Assembly (NCBI GenBank): GCA_005778115.1
Contig: SXKJ01000364.1
Location: 1-52,657 of the forward strand
Length of the DNA: 52,657 nt
Origin: Planctomyces sp.
GTDB taxonomy: Bacteria > Planctomycetota > Planctomycetia > Planctomycetales > Planctomycetaceae
Direction of reading: 5' to 3'
The notes beneath the pieces are model-generated. The model had not been told where the DNA came from and did not search any database. It was given only the letters and a program-made list of their open reading frames with translations. Below, piece after piece: positions 19,401 to 26,871 of this stretch (the first letter of the stretch is position 1; the number at the start of each line of letters is the position of its first letter). The translations under genes and the position numbers were made by a program.

Positions 19401-22400
19401 CAAAGCGTTGCACAAAGCAAAGCTCGATGGCCGAGCGATCGACTACGTGGAAGCGCACGGAACCGGCACAGAGTTGGGTGATCCGATCGAATTGACGGCG
19501 CTGCATCGCGCCTACGGTGACGGGCGAACGGCGGGGAACCGGCTGTATGTCGGCTCGGTGAAAACCAACATCGGTCACTTGGAAGCGGCGGCTGGGATTG
19601 CCGGGTTGATTAAAGTGGTGCTGATGTTGCGGCATGGCCACATCGCGCGGAGTTTGAATTTCGACAAGCCGAATTCGCACTTCGCTTGGAACAATCTACC
19701 GTTAGCCGTGCCGACGACGACGATGCCGTGGCCGGATTCCAGTAGGACGGGCACTCTTGCCCGTCCTGATCCGGGCGACGGGCAAGAGTGCCCGTCCTAC
19801 GGTTCACAGCCGAGGCTCGCGGCCGTGAGCGCCTTTGGCTTCAGTGGCACGAACGCGCATTTGATCGTGCAAGCAGCCGATGTGTTGCAGTGTGGCACGA
19901 CGCTCCGCGTCGTGAATCACGACGCGGAGCGTCGTGCCACACTGCTCTTCACGCTCTCCGCCGCATCCGACGAATCTCTGAAAACGCTCGCCAAAAAATA
20001 CGACGACTTCATCGCCGCTCACCCGGAACTGTCGCTCGCAGATCTCTGTTTTTCCGCAGCGACGACGCGCGGTCATTTCAAACGGCGAATTGCGGTCGTT
20101 GCCGCGTCGTGTGATGAACTGCGAACGAAGCTGCGAGCGTTCCACACCGGCAGCGATCCGACAGAGGTCATCGGCGGAATCAGCACCAGGCATGAAACCG
20201 CTGACCGATCGAATCTGGCATTCCTCTTCACCGGCCAAGGTTCACAGTACGCCGGCATGGGGCGTGAGCTGTACTCCACTCAGCCGGTTTTTCGTGCGGC
20301 GATCGACCGCTGCGCGGAGATTCTGCGTGACCGTTTAGAGCGGCCGCTGACAGAGCTGCTGTTTGGCGAAACAACGACCGCTGCCCAGATGCTCGATCAA
20401 ACGATCTACACGCAGCCCGCGCTGTTTGCGTTGCAGTTTGCACTCGTTGAATTGTGGAAGTCGTGGGGCATTGAACCATCCGCCGTGCTCGGCCACAGCG
20501 TTGGCGAATATGCGGCGGCCTGTGCGGCCGGAGTGTTCCGCTTGGAGGCCGGCCTGGAGTTGGTGATGACTCGCGGCCAGTTGATTCAAGCGTTGCCGCA
20601 GACCGGCGAGATGGCGGTCGTGATGGCGACCGAATCACAAGTAGCCGCAGCGATTCAGCCGTTCGAGGGAAAGATCTCGATCGCCGCCATCAACGGTCCG
20701 GACACGATCGTGATCTCTGGCGAGCGAGAAGCTGTCCGGCAGGTGACGGCGAAACTACGCGCGAATGGCGTCGATGCCGAGCCGCTCAACACATCGAACG
20801 CGGGGCACTCGGCCTTGATGGACCCGATCCTGCCGGCATTCCGCGAGGCTGCCGCACGACTGGACTTTGCGCCGCCCAAGGTGACAATCATCTCGAACGT
20901 CACCGGGCGACTCGCGGAAGCCGAGATGAGCTGCGGCGAGTATTGGGTCCGTCACGTCCGATCGCCGGTGCAGTTCGCGGACGGCATCAACGCACTGGCC
21001 GCCACCGGCTGCCACACGTTTCTGGAGATCGGTCCCAATCCGAACTTGTTGGCGATGGGGATGGGCTGCGTGAAAGATCGTCGCAACCGGTGGCTGCCGT
21101 CGTTGTCGAAAGGACGGGGCGACAGCGACACGATGCTGCACAGTCTTGGCGAGTTGTATGTGCGCGGCGCGGAGATCGACTGGCGTGGCTTTCACGCGCC
21201 GTTCGCCCGCACTCGCGTCGAACTGCCGACGTACACGTTCCAACGACAACGATTTCCGCGAGCGGTTCAGGCGAGCGGGGCGGCGTCAGCCCCCCGGTCA
21301 TTCGTCGTTGCACCAACCACCGGGGGGCTGACGCCCAATTGCACACACTTTGTGAGCGGCACGGCGCTAGCCGCCGGTAATTCATCGGAAATCGTCGATC
21401 GCAGATTACCGGTGGCTAGCGCCATACCGCTCAAGTCAGCCACCGGGGGGCTGACGCCGCCCCGCTCGCCAAGTCTTCCAGATCCGGATCAGATTGCCGC
21501 ACGCGTAGAGCATTTGCGCGTTGGCCTGGAGGACGAGTCGCGTGACATGACGCGGCAACTCGACGGCGTCGCGATTCGGTTTGTGATTGCCGCGTTCAAG
21601 CAATTGGGCTTTGACTGGAAAGTCGGCTTGGAGATTTCGCCAGCAGAGATCGATGCGCGAATTCCGAAGAAGAATCGTCCCAAAGTGGCTCGTGTGATGG
21701 GGCGGTTGGTTGAGCGTGGTTGGCTGGATGTGACGCCAGCCGTTGGGCGTGTTGAGAACGTGCCCCACGGCTGGCGCGTGGCGCTTCCCGAACCAAATGG
21801 TTTGGCGAGCGACTTGCTCGACGAGATCGAACGCGGACATCGCTATCCCGAATGCGACTTGGTACGTCGCGCGGGGCAAGCACTGGCGGCGATCTGGTGT
21901 GGCGACGTTGATCCGCTGACGTTTCTGTTCCCAGATGGCTCGACCGAGAAGGCGGCGCAGTTCTACAGCGAGGCTCGAATGTTGGCCGGGTACAACCGGC
22001 TGGCTGGTGAAGTCGTGCGCGAGATGATCGCGGCGCTTCCGGCAGATCGGGCGATCCGCGTGTTGGAAGTTGGCGCGGGGACCGGTGGCCTGACGATGCA
22101 CTTGCTGTCGCGGCTTCCGGCCGAGCGTTCTGAGTACGTCTTCACCGATTTGTCTCCACTGTTTCTACGCGCGGCCGAAGAGCGGTTTCGCGACTTTCCG
22201 TTTCTGAGCACTCGTTTGTTCGATGTCAGCGGATCGCTCAGCGAGCAAGATGTCGATGCGGGGTCGTTCGATCTGATCGTCGCGGCCAACGTGCTGCATG
22301 CGACGCCGCGGTTACGCGAAACGCTGTCCAACGTTCGCCAGCTTCTGCAGCCAGGGGGATGGTTGCTGCTGCTGGAAGGAGCGAACCCGCCGCTGTGGGG

Positions 22401-23790
22401 GGACATGGTCTTCACGTTGATCGACGGTTGGTGGAGTTTCGAGGACACCGATCTGCGGCCCGACTATCCGCTGATGCGCCGCGATCGCTGGTGTCAGGTG
22501 CTCGGGGAAACGGGATTTGAGAAGGTAGCGTGTCTGAATGACGCGACGCATCGGGATGACTCGAATCACACGTTGTATCTGGCGCAGTCTGGCGCGACGG
22601 AATCGACAAAACGTGCTGGCACAGTCGCCGTACCGCGACCGTTAGGGAGCGGCCCCGATCGCCAAACGGATCAGCCGCTCCCTAACGGTCGCGGTACGGC
22701 TTCTTTGCCAAGAATGGTTGCGACTCCCGACCACTTGCCAGTGGCGCAGCCGGAGTTGATCGAACTGGTGCGCAGTCACGCCGCGCGGGTCATGCGGATG
22801 CCGGTGGAGTCGATTGACCCGAAGCAGCCGCTGTCGGAGTTGGGGTTGGACTCGCTGATGGCGATCGAACTGCGGACTCAGCTAGGCCATCACCTCGGCA
22901 TGGAGCTGTCGCTGAACCCGCTGCGGATGCGGCGGTCGGTCGAGGAGATTGTTGCCTATCTCTACTCGGACAAAGAGCCGCCGCACGGATTCCAGGAAGT
23001 TCCCGGCAGCAAGCTGCACAACTTGGAGCTCGATGTGCCGCGCGTGCATCTCGTGCCGTTGCAGCAAGGAGGCGATCAGACGCCGCTGTTCTTTGTGCCC
23101 GCCGGTTACGGTGACCTGCTGGCGTTTCAAGATATCGCGAACGCGCTCGGCGCGGATCAGCCGGTTTACGGCTTGCAGCCGGCCAGTGCGAAGCAGGTGA
23201 AGACGATTCGTCAGATGTCGATCTATCGGCTGGTCTCGGCCTACATCGCCGAGATCAAGAAAGTGCAGCCGACGGGGCCGTATTTTCTCAGCGGCTATTC
23301 CGCCGGCGGGATCATCGTGGTGGAACTGGCTCGCGAACTGTTGCGGCAGGGGGACGAAATCGGACTGCTGGTGATCTTCGATCCCCCGTCGCACGTCCCG
23401 TTCTGGCTCGATTGGTTCTACGCGATCAACTATCGCGTCTGCCTGCACACGCACTTGATCGGACTGATTCGCAACGTGCGTTCGCGGCTGATTCGCCGGA
23501 TGTTTCACACGGTGCTGGACGAAGGACTGCGCACGCACACGACCGTGACTCGCGAGCATCTCGTCGCGCCGTATCCGGGCCGCATCACGCACTTTCGCGC
23601 GCGTTTGTCGCAGAGCAGTCTGGTCAGCCTGTGTCCGGTTGGTTGGTTTTGGCGAAAGACAGCGCGCGACGGCGTCGAGGTGCATTGGATTCCCGGCACG
23701 CACTACGGCATGTTGCGCGGCCCCGGCGCGGGAGTCGTGGTCGATGAATTGGCCGACTGTCTGAAACGGGCGAAGATGGCGAAGGATTGA
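16462..23790 (+). CDS. Modular type I polyketide synthase FAAL-ACP-KS-AT-cMT-ACP-TE
   Basis: 2442 residues. Residues 1-575 are a fatty acyl-AMP ligase (YTSGSTSTPKGVMVSH near 190, GWMPYHHDYGLI, terminal Lys in KTTSGKIQRR at 552). ACP1 has its phosphopantetheine Ser in GLDSVKA at 613. KS starts near 692 with catalytic Cys 864 (DTACSSS), His 999 (EAHGTGT) and His 1039 (NIGH). AT has Ser 1346 (GHSVGEY), and where malonyl ATs show HAFH it reads NAGH at 1446-1449. A SAM methyltransferase domain (VLEVGAGTGG at 1867) follows, then ACP2 (GLDSLMA, Ser 2131) and a thioesterase (GYSAGG, Ser 2280; GTHYGM His 2414). There is no KR, DH or ER. Expected chemistry: activate a fatty acid, one C2 extension, alpha-methylation, then release. 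Several linkers are encoded by palindromic repeats. All key residues are intact. The SD is weak. Confidence 0.92.
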   Translation: MPPAPTDPHELVSDCRSLVELLRRRAERLPDQLAYQFLIDGQRAGPSLTYGELHRAGQAVAVRLSESAERGSRALLLYPQGIEFLIAFFGCLQAGVIPVPLPPPDAARMMRTLPRLKSVIADSQAALVLTTGELHATLHQHFDAELASLLWLATDRLVVGQVSNLPVPNGLVEKLPHVEPTPDDVAFLQYTSGSTSTPKGVMVSHGNVLNQCRLLATAASYSASSVVAGWMPYHHDYGLIEGLLLPLFVGVPCYFMSPLSFIKRPIRWLEAISRYRVTHSQAPNFAYDLCVQKITPVQRKTLDLSCWQVAANAAEPIRSETQQAFYDAFKDCGLRESALAPAYGLAEATLMVSHTRLEIANLNSQISNPVSCGRVLDEMQVEIVKAETLQRCVAGEVGEVWVAGPCVAKGYWNRPEETKQTFQVRLADSNDGPFLRTGDLGCLRDGELFIAGRLKDLIIIRGDNHYPQDIELTVERSHPALRSGHGAAFSVDVDGAEELVVVQEVQGKQLREANVEEVLSAIRAAVFNEHDLRLHEVVLLKPGGALKTTSGKIQRRAMKAAFLNGELDELGRQTPAPIPVSRSQSTIRSRLAASFGNDEVDASRSFADLGLDSVKAVELALDLETWLGRPVPATVFWTYPNIKALTEHLIDVQASGAASAPRSSLTSRSHREADAALLANESRDQSAVPHSDDIAIIGMGCRFPGANSPEAFWQLLEQGGNAIGEIPRERWNVEDYFDRNADAPGKMYVRHGGFIESVDEFDAGFFGITPREAEELDPQQRLLLEVVWESLEQAGVAPTSLRGSEAGVFIGMSSDDHATWSHNGNGLAELNAYRTLGTARSIAAGRIAYVLGLHGPVLQIDTACSSSLVAVYQACQSLQSGECHLAMAGGVNLMLSPATTIALCRLHALAPDGRCKTFDAAADGYVRGEGCGIVVLKRMADARRDGDPILACIRGAAINHDGASNGLTAPNGQAQEWLIRKALHKAKLDGRAIDYVEAHGTGTELGDPIELTALHRAYGDGRTAGNRLYVGSVKTNIGHLEAAAGIAGLIKVVLMLRHGHIARSLNFDKPNSHFAWNNLPLAVPTTTMPWPDSSRTGTLARPDPGDGQECPSYGSQPRLAAVSAFGFSGTNAHLIVQAADVLQCGTTLRVVNHDAERRATLLFTLSAASDESLKTLAKKYDDFIAAHPELSLADLCFSAATTRGHFKRRIAVVAASCDELRTKLRAFHTGSDPTEVIGGISTRHETADRSNLAFLFTGQGSQYAGMGRELYSTQPVFRAAIDRCAEILRDRLERPLTELLFGETTTAAQMLDQTIYTQPALFALQFALVELWKSWGIEPSAVLGHSVGEYAAACAAGVFRLEAGLELVMTRGQLIQALPQTGEMAVVMATESQVAAAIQPFEGKISIAAINGPDTIVISGEREAVRQVTAKLRANGVDAEPLNTSNAGHSALMDPILPAFREAAARLDFAPPKVTIISNVTGRLAEAEMSCGEYWVRHVRSPVQFADGINALAATGCHTFLEIGPNPNLLAMGMGCVKDRRNRWLPSLSKGRGDSDTMLHSLGELYVRGAEIDWRGFHAPFARTRVELPTYTFQRQRFPRAVQASGAASAPRSFVVAPTTGGLTPNCTHFVSGTALAAGNSSEIVDRRLPVASAIPLKSATGGLTPPRSPSLPDPDQIAARVEHLRVGLEDESRDMTRQLDGVAIRFVIAAFKQLGFDWKVGLEISPAEIDARIPKKNRPKVARVMGRLVERGWLDVTPAVGRVENVPHGWRVALPEPNGLASDLLDEIERGHRYPECDLVRRAGQALAAIWCGDVDPLTFLFPDGSTEKAAQFYSEARMLAGYNRLAGEVVREMIAALPADRAIRVLEVGAGTGGLTMHLLSRLPAERSEYVFTDLSPLFLRAAEERFRDFPFLSTRLFDVSGSLSEQDVDAGSFDLIVAANVLHATPRLRETLSNVRQLLQPGGWLLLLEGANPPLWGDMVFTLIDGWWSFEDTDLRPDYPLMRRDRWCQVLGETGFEKVACLNDATHRDDSNHTLYLAQSGATESTKRAGTVAVPRPLGSGPDRQTDQPLPNGRGTASLPRMVATPDHLPVAQPELIELVRSHAARVMRMPVESIDPKQPLSELGLDSLMAIELRTQLGHHLGMELSLNPLRMRRSVEEIVAYLYSDKEPPHGFQEVPGSKLHNLELDVPRVHLVPLQQGGDQTPLFFVPAGYGDLLAFQDIANALGADQPVYGLQPASAKQVKTIRQMSIYRLVSAYIAEIKKVQPTGPYFLSGYSAGGIIVVELARELLRQGDEIGLLVIFDPPSHVPFWLDWFYAINYRVCLHTHLIGLIRNVRSRLIRRMFHTVLDEGLRTHTTVTREHLVAPYPGRITHFRARLSQSSLVSLCPVGWFWRKTARDGVEVHWIPGTHYGMLRGPGAGVVVDELADCLKRAKMAKD
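16939..16987. repeat. Degenerate palindromic element in the FAAL domain
   Basis: GTGGGTCAGGTTTCCAACC is mirrored imperfectly by GGTTGAAAAACTGCCCCAC. The core CAGGTTTCCAACCTG matches the CAGGCTTTCCAGCCTG family of 4764-4985. It encodes GQVSNLPVPNGLVEKL in frame, just before the AMP-binding motif. Confidence 0.55.
18420..18498. repeat. GCGAGCGGGGCGGCGTCAGC-family palindrome in PKS ACP1-KS linker
   Basis: GGCGAGCGGGGCGGCGTCAG is mirrored by CTGACGCCGCCCTGCTCGCC. It encodes about 27 residues (ASGAASAPRSSLTS...) in frame between ACP1 and the KS domain. Other copies lie at 21270-21470, 24388-24460 and 50076-50289. Confidence 0.8.
19742..19800. repeat. GTAGGACGGGCACTC-family palindrome in the KS C-terminal region
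   Basis: GTAGGACGGGCACTCTTGCC is mirrored by GGCAAGAGTGCCCGTCCTAC. It encodes SRTGTLARPDPGDGQECPSY in frame shortly before the KS end motif GFSGTNAHLIV. The frame used reads AGT AGG, so the TAG in the left arm is not in phase. A second copy follows the P450 gene, where the TAG is the stop codon. Confidence 0.78.
19889..19943. repeat. Perfect 27-bp palindrome in the KS-AT linker
   Basis: AGTGTGGCACGACGCTCCGC continues to a 27-base arm followed, after one base, by its exact complement. It encodes QCGTTLRVVNHDAERRATL in frame between KS and AT. Confidence 0.78.
21270..21470. repeat. Nested palindromic elements in the AT-methyltransferase linker
   Basis: An outer GGCGAGCGGGGCGGCGTCAG element has its right arm motif ACCGGGGGGCTGACGCC present twice. 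Between those two copies lies another palindrome at 21354-21432, GAGCGGCACGGCGCTAGCC mirrored by GGTGGCTAGCGCCATACCGCTC. The total is 201 bases, exactly 67 codons, all open in the PKS frame. Confidence 0.78.
22627..22700. repeat. Perfect 27-bp inverted repeat in the methyltransferase-ACP2 linker
   Basis: GCCGTACCGCGACCGTTAGG extends to a 27-base arm at 22627-22653 and is repeated in exact reverse complement at 22674-22700 with a 20-base loop. It encodes VAVPRPLGSGPD...PNGRGTA in frame in a linker. Confidence 0.8.
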
Positions 23791-23806
23791 TGGCCCGGGT
23801 TGAGAC

Positions 23807-23906
23807 GTAGGGTGGGACCAGCGTCGCTTCGACGCGCCGGCCCACCAGAAAACACAGCGAGTGAAGATGGTGGGCCGGCGCTCGAAGCGAGCTTGTCCCA
23901 CCCTAC
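23807..23906. terminator. GTAGGGTGGGAC-family palindrome between convergent PKS and lipocalin-like genes
   Basis: GTAGGGTGGGACCAGC and CGCCGGCCCACCA are mirrored by TGGTGGGCCGGCGC and GCTTGTCCCACCCTAC. It is the same family as the inner element at 4807-4909. Placed just after the PKS stop and before the stop of the opposing gene, it could end both transcripts. Confidence 0.68.
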
Positions 23907-23926
23907 ACGAGGTTTTCAACTGGCCT

Positions 23927-24361
23927 CTAACCAACCCGCTCCCAGATCAGCACGCCGACGAGTTCCGTGCCGGCCATTAGGAATGGGGGCGTGCGGAAGG
24001 TGAGTTTGTTTCCTTCAAATTCGTAGAAGCGCAGATTCGTGTGGCCGACCCTATTGGGAAACAGGCTGCCTTCGATGACGTAGGTTAGCTCGCGCTTGGA
24101 TTCGTCGAATTGGTACTTCGCCCAGAATGAGACAAAGCCTTGATACGCGGCGCGAATCTCGTCATCCGTGCCACGCACGATGTCACCGCTGGAAAACTTC
24201 GGGCGATCGGGGCGCATCAGTTGCGCGGACAGAACACCCGTCGCATCGAATAGGATGCTTCCGGCGCAATCCGGTCCCAACGGGTACAGCACCTCGCCCG
24301 TGGACTTACGCATTTCCGAACTCAGCAGCTTCCAAGCTCCGACGAATGGATTGGTGGGCAC
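23927..24361 (-). CDS. Lipocalin-like domain protein
   Basis: 144 residues matching the small lipocalin-like family (lipocalin_5 type): FVGAWKLLSSEMRKSTGEVLYPLGPDCAGSILFDATGVLSAQLM at the start, an internal FWAKYQFDESKRELTY strand pair, and VLIWERVG at the end. Such proteins form small beta barrels that bind hydrophobic ligands, and they occur next to polyketide genes. Here it sits between the PKS and the ACP/KAS III genes on the opposite strand. No signal peptide is seen, so it is probably cytoplasmic. A binding or cyclisation role for the PKS product is inference. It could be unrelated. Confidence 0.75.
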   Translation of the reverse strand: MPTNPFVGAWKLLSSEMRKSTGEVLYPLGPDCAGSILFDATGVLSAQLMRPDRPKFSSGDIVRGTDDEIRAAYQGFVSFWAKYQFDESKRELTYVIEGSLFPNRVGHTNLRFYEFEGNKLTFRTPPFLMAGTELVGVLIWERVG

Positions 24362-24387
24362 GTGCGGTTCTTTTATAAAAGTGTTTT

Positions 24388-24460
24388 GGCGAGCGGGGCG
24401 GCATCAGCCCCCCCCCGGGTTGGCGGAATACACCGGGGGGCTGACGCCGCCCCGCTCGCC
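24388..24460. repeat. GGCGAGCGGGGCGGC-family palindrome, intergenic
   Basis: GGCGAGCGGGGCGGCATCAGC is mirrored by CACCGGGGGGCTGACGCCGC and CCCGCTCGCC. It lies between the ACP stop and the lipocalin-like start, both minus strand. This is an intergenic copy of the element that is in frame in the PKS. Confidence 0.78.
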
Positions 24461-24495
24461 TGGAATTCGATTGGTACGGCCGGTGGCCGACCTAG

Positions 24496-24741
24496 TCATT
24501 GGTCTATTGGCCGAATTCCATTGAGGTAAGTCACGACGTCGTTGAGCGTCTTCAATTGGCGGGCGACATCGTTCGGCAGTTCGACGTTGTATTTCTCTTC
24601 CAATTCCGTGAGCAACGACATCCGGTCGTACGAGTCGATGTCTTGCAGGTCGAGCGACTGATCGGCGACCAGCGTGTCGGCTTTGCCGCGCGCGATCCCC
24701 GTCTCTTTCATGAGCTGAACGATGTCTTTGGTCGTAATCAT
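24496..24741 (-). CDS. Discrete acyl carrier protein
   Basis: 81 residues with the four-helix ACP pattern. The phosphopantetheine attachment Ser is in LDLQDIDSYDRMSLLTELEE, where DSY replaces the commoner DSL. It carries acyl chains for a synthase. Its ATG overlaps the TGA of the KAS III gene in an ATGA, so the two are translationally coupled and probably act together. The long track ORF to 25107 is a shadow of the KAS III gene. It may deliver an acyl group to or from the PKS, which has its own two ACPs. Confidence 0.88.
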   Translation of the reverse strand: MITTKDIVQLMKETGIARGKADTLVADQSLDLQDIDSYDRMSLLTELEEKYNVELPNDVARQLKTLNDVVTYLNGIRPIDQ

Positions 24742-25688
24742 GTGCCGGGCCTTGTTCGTTGAAGTAGGTTGTTGCCCCAGGTGAATCCGACGCCGAATCC
24801 GCTCAGCGCGATGCGATCCAGTATTCCGTCCTCGAGATGTTTTTGGAGCATCAGCGAGATCGACGACGAAACGGTGTTGCCATAATCGGCCGCTTCGAAC
24901 GGAGCCTTCTCGGCCGGCACGCGCATTTTGCGGGCGACGTACTCGACCAGATACTTCGAGCCTTGGTGCAACAGGAACAGGTCGACGTCGCTCGCCGTGA
25001 GGCCGTTTCGTTGCAGCAATTCCGAAAGACTCGGCGGCGCTTCCTGAACCGCGTGCTTGAAGACTGCGCCGCCATCCATTTCCAGGCAATTGCGAAACAG
25101 CAGGCAACGATAACTCTCCGGGAGCGTGCCGAAGTTTGAGTCGATCAACTCATAACCGGGGCCGGTGCGCGTGAAGTACGTTGCGGTCGCTGCGTCGCCG
25201 AAGAGCAGGGCGGTGTCCTTGTCTTGCGGATCGACTTTGTCCGAATACGGATCGCAGGTCATCAACACGGCATGATCCAACCGGGCGGACTCCATCACGC
25301 CGGTGACGATTGTCACTCCATGCGTGAAGCCGGCGCAGCCGTGCGAGACATCGAACGTCATGCAGTGCTTCGCCAGTCCCAACCGGTTGTGAACGATCGC
25401 GGCCGCGTGCGGCACTTTGAATTCCGGGTGCTGAGTGACCACGACCAAAAGCTGGATTTGCTCAATCGGCAGGTTCGTTCTTTGTCGCAGATCGTCGAAC
25501 GCACGTACGCAAAGGTCGGAGTTCGATTCGCCCGGTTCCTTGATCGACCGCTAGACGACACCGAGTTTGTGCTCCAGAAAATCGCGGGCAAAGCCCAACT
25601 GCTCTGCTTTCTCCCAATTCGATTCACGCCGCGCCGGAATGTAGATTCCGATTGACTGCATGCGAGGGCGAGACGTGTTGTTACTCAT
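24738..25688 (-). pseudogene. 3-oxoacyl-ACP synthase III (FabH-like), in-frame TAG at codon 46
   Basis: Condensing enzyme of the KAS III family, full frame about 316 residues from the ATG at 25688. The catalytic Cys is in VSHGCAGFTHG near 116, His in LFLLHQGSKY near 240, and Asn in YGNTVSSSIS near 270. The N-terminus MQSIGIYIPARRE is normal. At codon 46 (25551-25553) the frame reads LGVV-TAG-RSIKEPGE. Homologues have a polar residue there, so a single base change is the simplest explanation. The frame is otherwise open, and the track ORF simply restarts at an internal TTG that would remove the first strands. It is coupled to the ACP by ATGA. It may be a recent pseudogene, an amber read-through or a sequence error. 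Confidence 0.8.
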
Positions 25689-25709
25689 GTCGGTTGATTG
25701 TCTGAATTG

Positions 25710-26810
25710 TCAGGCGTTGACGGCAAAGATCGGAAAGTAACTGGCGACGTTGCCGCGCGCATACTCGTCGATCAACGCGGGAATGTCCTCCCAACTCCAG
25801 ACGCGATCTTCATGCGGCGGCATCCAGTTCTGTTCGGCGGCGAATCGTACCGCGTCGAGTCCTTCGGAGTAGCGTGCGTAGTGCGTGTGGACATGAATGT
25901 GTCGCTGTTGGCATTCAATCGCTCGCGCGATCGACGTGCGCATCCCAGCTTTCCAACCACAGGTGGCGACGACTCCTTGGCGGGCGAGCGCCTTGAGCGT
26001 AATCCGATGTGCCGAACCGCCGATGTTGTCGATGAAGATCGAGACCCCTCGCCCGCCGGTGCGTTCAGCAATCGCGGCCAGCACGCCCTCTTCGAGTCGG
26101 TCCGCGTTGAAATGACTGCGGTCGATCGGTTCGATTCCGGATTGGCGGAGCAGATCGAAGCGATCTGCGTTCGAGCAAATCATGATCACCGGACAACCAA
26201 GCTTCCGAGCCAAGGCGAGTTGCGCGAAGCTGACGCCGCCTCCCCAGGCACAAACGATGGTCTCCTCTGGAGCCACGCCGAGCATTTGCGATTGCCAGCA
26301 GGCATAAGCGACTCGCCAGTTGGCCCAGGCAGAAATGTAGCGCAGCGAGAAGGCGGCCCACTGCTGCAACGTGAATGCGCTGTCGGCCGGAATCGGAATC
26401 AGTTGCCGCTGATTGAGCTTCATCGTCTTGGGCAGCACGCCCATCGTGCCGGGAGCGTCATAGGCCATGATTTTGATCGGGTATCCCTGCTCGTCCCACA
26501 CCGCGTTGCCGAAGACGAGGCACAGATCTCCCTCGCGAACGAGGTCCACTTCCGCACCAATCCGTTCGACGCGGACGACGCCGGCATTGCCGATGACGAC
26601 CGAGTCCTCGCCTCGCAACGCGCAGATGTCGACTGGATCGCGCTCGATCGCATGGAGCATGTTCCCTTCCAGGCAGCCGTAGATCGGCTTTGCCATGACT
26701 TCCTGCGCGGTGATGTCTTGGAAGCAGAATTCCTCTCGGATCAACGCTCCGCGTCCTGGCTGTCGCGCGGTCGAAGGCAAAACCCAAGCGTCGGTAGTGA
26801 TGGTTGTCAT
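25710..26810 (-). CDS. MDR-superfamily reductase, crotonyl-CoA reductase/quinone oxidoreductase-like
   Basis: 367 residues of the medium-chain dehydrogenase/reductase fold. The N-terminal GroES-like part has VVIGNAGVVRVERIGAEVDL and GDLCLVFG. The nucleotide-binding part has ETIVCAWGGGVSFAQLALARKLG, and later FIDNIGGSAH. Typical zinc-binding Cys/His clusters are not evident, and the pattern resembles the CCR-like non-zinc reductases, which reduce 2-enoyl thioesters with NADPH. Next to an ACP, a KAS III and a PKS without an ER domain, a trans-acting enoyl reductase or an extender-unit role is plausible but inferred. I take the ATG at 26810. The SD is weak, and the extra upstream residues of the track ORF run into an inverted repeat. 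Confidence 0.7.
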   Translation of the reverse strand: MTTITTDAWVLPSTARQPGRGALIREEFCFQDITAQEVMAKPIYGCLEGNMLHAIERDPVDICALRGEDSVVIGNAGVVRVERIGAEVDLVREGDLCLVFGNAVWDEQGYPIKIMAYDAPGTMGVLPKTMKLNQRQLIPIPADSAFTLQQWAAFSLRYISAWANWRVAYACWQSQMLGVAPEETIVCAWGGGVSFAQLALARKLGCPVIMICSNADRFDLLRQSGIEPIDRSHFNADRLEEGVLAAIAERTGGRGVSIFIDNIGGSAHRITLKALARQGVVATCGWKAGMRTSIARAIECQQRHIHVHTHYARYSEGLDAVRFAAEQNWMPPHEDRVWSWEDIPALIDEYARGNVASYFPIFAVNA

Positions 26811-26871
26811 CGTGGCGTGCTCATGATCGAATGAGTTGTCGGCGGATTGTAGTGAAACGTGTGGCAGAGGA

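Noticed and set aside
18420-22700. CRISPR-like repeat set in the PKS
   Set aside because: The units are different palindromic families at uneven spacing with no spacers of constant length and no cas genes.
22882-23934. 350-residue minus-strand ORF opposite the PKS thioesterase
   Set aside because: The opposite strand has intact ACP and TE motifs; this translation has none.
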